Assembly (NCBI GenBank): GCA_964440115.1 | Contig: CAYTPV010000014.1 | Coordinates: forward strand, 1 to 7,772 | DNA: 7,772 bases | Source: JAEWWD01 sp964440115 | Lineage (GTDB): Bacteria; Bacillota; Clostridia; Christensenellales; CAG-138 | Reading direction: 5' to 3' | Part shown: one piece after another, positions 5,808 through 7,772 of the stretch | Layout of the letters: each line of letters starts with the position of its first letter | Numbering within the stretch: position 1 is the first letter of the stretch | The notes under the pieces: model-generated | Database searches by the model: none | Seen by the model: the letters and a program-made list of their open reading frames with translations, nothing else | What the model was told of the DNA's origin: nothing | Made by a program: the position numbers and the translations under genes

Positions 5808-5829
5808 ATGCGCGGCGAACGCCGCGCAT
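5808..5829 (+). other. Perfect 9-bp stem-loop at the 5' end of the panE-like mRNA
   Basis: ATGCGCGGC (5808-5816) and GCCGCGCAT (5821-5829) pair perfectly around the loop GAAC. The stem is very G+C-rich and begins only a few bases after the predicted transcription start. No T-run follows, so it is not an intrinsic terminator. A 5' terminal hairpin of this kind can protect mRNA from decay; an operator palindrome is the other option. Confidence 0.6.
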
Positions 5830-5862
5830 GTACGAATGCGTACCGGAGGCACTTGCCATTCT

Positions 5863-6783
5863 ATGAAAATCATGATCGTGGGCGCGGGCGGCATCGGCGG
5901 ATATCTTGCAGCCCTTCTTTGCCGCAAATGCGACGCTATTACACTTATCGCGCGGGGCAAACAGCTGGATACCATACGGGAGCATGGGCTTACGCTCATT
6001 ACCGATGAAGAACGTTTTACCGTTCATCCTGCGCGGTGTACGGACAAGCCCGCCGAGGCGGGCATACAGGATGTCATACTGCTGTGCACCAAAGGATATG
6101 GGCTTGTTGCTGCCGTCGATCAGGTTGCGCCCTGCGTCGGGCCGGATACGCTGCTCATTCCCTTCCTCAACGGCATTAATACATATGCGCGTATCGCGCA
6201 GCGGCTTAACCGGGGATTGGCTCTCGATGGATGCATTTATGTATTCAGCCGCATCGTTGAACCCGGCGTCATACTCAAAACCGGCTCGCTCAACCGCCTG
6301 TGCATGGGCATCCCCGGCAGATCAGCAAACGAACAGCCCGCTGCGCTGTATGCGCTCCGGGATCTCATGCTCCAAAGCGGCCTGAACGCAGAGATACCTG
6401 AGGATATCACGCGCGAGATGTGGCTGAAGTGGTCGTTCAACAGCACGAACGGACAAGCCTGCGCATACTTCAACGTACCTGTCGGCAAAGTGCGTGAAAC
6501 CCCGCATATGTATGAATTTCTTGTAGGGCTCATGGACGAAATACTCATGATCGCCAAGGCTGAAGGCGTTAAACTGCCTGCGGATATTCGCGAGAAGCAT
6601 CTGGCCGCTGTAAACGCCATGCCATATGACAGCACGCCTTCCATCATGCGGGATCTCAACGAACCGGGCAAGCCCACAGAGATCGATCTATTGGCGGGCG
6701 AACTGTGCCGCCTTGCAGATAAACACGGACTGGATGTGCCATACAACCGCAAAGTGCTCGAGCGCTTTAGAGACCGCGTATGA
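5863..6783 (+). CDS. panE: Ketopantoate reductase family protein (ApbA/PanE)
   Basis: Family members reduce 2-dehydropantoate to pantoate with NADPH on the way to pantothenate and CoA. The 306-residue product is of normal length. The Rossmann motif is GAGGIGG (7-13), with an NADPH-side segment LIARGKQL (28-35). Further signatures are LLCTKGY with Lys77 (73-79), PFLNGIN with Asn103 (100-106), the catalytic-type Lys189 in EMWLKWSFNS, and the substrate-binding PSIMRDL...PTEIDLLAGE (259-280), including Glu273. ATG 5863 gives the canonical MKIMIVGAGGIGG start, with GGAGG (5845-5849) 13 bases upstream, a longer gap than usual. The in-frame ATG at 5836 has no ribosome binding site and would add nine non-homologous residues. 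No other pantothenate gene is nearby, and paralogues with other 2-oxo acid substrates exist, so the exact substrate is less certain than the family. Confidence 0.88.
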   Translation: MKIMIVGAGGIGGYLAALLCRKCDAITLIARGKQLDTIREHGLTLITDEERFTVHPARCTDKPAEAGIQDVILLCTKGYGLVAAVDQVAPCVGPDTLLIPFLNGINTYARIAQRLNRGLALDGCIYVFSRIVEPGVILKTGSLNRLCMGIPGRSANEQPAALYALRDLMLQSGLNAEIPEDITREMWLKWSFNSTNGQACAYFNVPVGKVRETPHMYEFLVGLMDEILMIAKAEGVKLPADIREKHLAAVNAMPYDSTPSIMRDLNEPGKPTEIDLLAGELCRLADKHGLDVPYNRKVLERFRDRV

Positions 6784-7199
6784 GCATCTGCGATGAAATT
6801 CGCGCCCTGATACCCGATCTGCCCGCCTGCGACGCCGCTCGCATGGCGCCGCTGACGCTCGCGTATATCGGAGATACGGTATACGACCTGTACGTGCGCA
6901 CGCTGCTGCTGCATAAGTGCGACGCGACTGTACACCGCCTGCATCTGCAGGCTGCCGCGCTGGTACGCGCAAGCGCGCAGGCGCAGGCGAGCGCGCGCGT
7001 GCTCCCTATGCTCACCGAAGAGGAAGCCGCGGTTTTCCGGCGCGGCCGAAACACGCATATGGGTTCCATACCGCGTAATGCTTCCATAGCGGATTACCGC
7101 GCGGCAACGGGTCTGGAAGCGGTGCTGGGATATCTTTTTCTAAAGGGTGATGACGCGCGGGTAAGAGAATTGATGGCGGCTGCGCTGCCGCAGGGCTAA
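6780..7199 (+). CDS. mrnC: Ribonuclease Mini-III
   Basis: MrnC is an RNase III-fold dimeric nuclease without a dsRNA-binding domain that matures 23S rRNA ends in Bacillota. The 139-residue product matches the family length. Signatures: LAYIGDTVYDLYVRTLLL (27-44) with catalytic-type Asp32; FRRGRN (86-91); and ADYRAATGLEAVLGYLFLKG (104-123) with Glu113, the second acidic site. The ATG overlaps the preceding stop by ATGA, so it is probably translated by coupling from the panE-like gene; no strong ribosome binding site of its own is visible. In many Bacillota mrnC lies between cysS and rlmB. Here the upstream neighbour is a panE-like gene instead. Confidence 0.95.
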   Translation: MSICDEIRALIPDLPACDAARMAPLTLAYIGDTVYDLYVRTLLLHKCDATVHRLHLQAAALVRASAQAQASARVLPMLTEEEAAVFRRGRNTHMGSIPRNASIADYRAATGLEAVLGYLFLKGDDARVRELMAAALPQG

Positions 7200-7242
7200 T
7201 CAGCAGTATTTCTAAATCAGCAACAACGGAAGGAGCGTTTTT

Positions 7243-7590
7243 ATGATACGATACCAAAAAGATATGACCTCCGATATACAACGCAATTTACGCGGAGGCG
7301 ACGGGGATACTAGTATTACTTCGTTGTTTGCGGAACATGTTCCCCATATCCGCTTACTCGCCGTCATCACGCTGGAGCCGGGCTGCTCCATAGGCCCGCA
7401 TCTGCATGAGAATGAATCGGAAGCGTTTTACATTCTTGAAGGCGAACCGACAGTACTCAGCGACGGCGAATACGTTACCCTGCACCCAGGCGACGCGCAT
7501 CTGTGCCGCAACGGCGAACAGCATTCGCTAGTCAACCGCAGCGACAAACCCGTACGCGTTCTTGCCATCATTCCGACGATGGCTGAATAG
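7243..7590 (+). CDS. Small single-domain cupin protein
   Basis: A 115-residue protein made almost entirely of one cupin_2 barrel. Cupin motif 1 is G-x5-HLHENESEAFYILEG (47-67), giving metal ligands His53, His55 and Glu60. Motif 2 is PGDAHLCRNGEQHSLVN (82-98), giving His94 (His86 is an extra histidine). All four usual ligands are present, so a bound divalent metal is expected. The substrate cannot be read from sequence; small stand-alone cupins include isomerases, dioxygenases and binding proteins. GGAAGGAG (7228-7235) lies seven bases before the ATG. It lies 43 bases after mrnC without a visible terminator or promoter, so it is probably cotranscribed, and the next gene starts 12 bases after its stop. 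Confidence 0.9.
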   Translation: MIRYQKDMTSDIQRNLRGGDGDTSITSLFAEHVPHIRLLAVITLEPGCSIGPHLHENESEAFYILEGEPTVLSDGEYVTLHPGDAHLCRNGEQHSLVNRSDKPVRVLAIIPTMAE

Positions 7591-7602
7591 AAAGGAAACA
7601 CG

Positions 7603-7772
7603 ATGGCATTCTCCAATGGCCGCGGCAACAAACCGTCCGGCGGCAAACCCTATAGCGGCGGCAGCCGCAGCGATAAACCGTACGGCAAAAAGCCTTACGG
7701 TGATAACAAACCCTATGGCGACAGGCCGTCCGGCGACAAGCCCTACGGCGATAGAAAGCCTTACGGAAATAA
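7603..7772 (+). CDS. Start of a gene with KPYGD-repeat N-terminus, possibly rlmB-type methyltransferase
   Basis: ATG 7603 follows AAAGGAAA (7591-7598) at good spacing and is open to the right edge (56 codons, 3' end missing). The visible part is basic, disordered and repetitive: residues 25-55 contain five KPYG units (KPYGK, KPYGD, KPYGD, KPYGD, KPYGN) plus a related RPSGD. No folded domain is reached. Long Lys/Arg/Gly/Tyr-rich extensions of this kind occur before the TrmH/SpoU methyltransferase domain of RlmB in some Clostridia, and rlmB commonly follows mrnC in Bacillota, so RlmB (23S rRNA G2251 2'-O-methylation) is the favoured inference. A DEAD-box helicase or another RNA-binding protein with such a tail is possible. 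Confidence 0.7.
   Translation, partial: MAFSNGRGNKPSGGKPYSGGSRSDKPYGKKPYGDNKPYGDRPSGDKPYGDRKPYGN

Overview
The window reads as a chromosomal segment of a spore-forming, rather G+C-rich Bacillota, most likely a member of the Clostridia. The support is gene content: a DnaD-family protein next to a DnaC/DnaI-like helicase-loader ATPase, a CwlD-type cortex amidase, and the Firmicutes ribonuclease Mini-III. There are strong AGGAGG-type ribosome binding sites and a TTG start. I cannot name genus or species. I see no tRNA, rRNA, CRISPR array, insertion sequence or phage gene.

Layout. Positions 1-1186 (minus strand) hold the first 395 codons of a gene that runs off the left edge. It encodes a protein I do not recognise: a compact N-terminal domain of about 100 residues, then a long Met/Pro/Gln-rich part built from two repeat systems (a 15-bp, 5-residue array and a 129-bp, 43-residue array) separated by an acidic, Trp-containing segment. 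A divergent intergenic region (1187-1423) separates it from the rightward genes. A tight operon follows: dnaD-like gene (1424-2578), dnaC/dnaI-like gene (2580-3533) and ispE (3530-4408), closed by an intrinsic terminator at 4453-4478.

Positions 4489-4939 are about 450 bp that I consider non-coding although one reading frame is open. They are A+T-richer and rich in TGTGNATAA-like motifs (DnaA-box-like) and GCATATAC motifs. A cwlD-like amidase gene starts there with TTG at 4940 and ends at 5743. A good sigma-A-type promoter (5768-5797) followed by a perfect 9-bp stem-loop precedes a ketopantoate reductase-family gene (5863-6783), which overlaps mrnC (6780-7199) by ATGA. Then come a small single-domain cupin (7243-7590) and, at the right edge, the start of a gene (7603 onward) whose first 56 residues are KPYGD-like repeats, plausibly the basic extension of an RlmB-type rRNA methyltransferase.

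How the genes fit together. The first operon couples replication initiation/restart (DnaD plus helicase loader) with an isoprenoid-precursor enzyme. CwlD acts on spore cortex peptidoglycan. MrnC matures 23S rRNA ends, and the right-edge gene may modify 23S rRNA. The most unusual items are the minus-strand repeat protein, which is not a match to any family I know, and the motif-rich non-coding block at 4489-4939.
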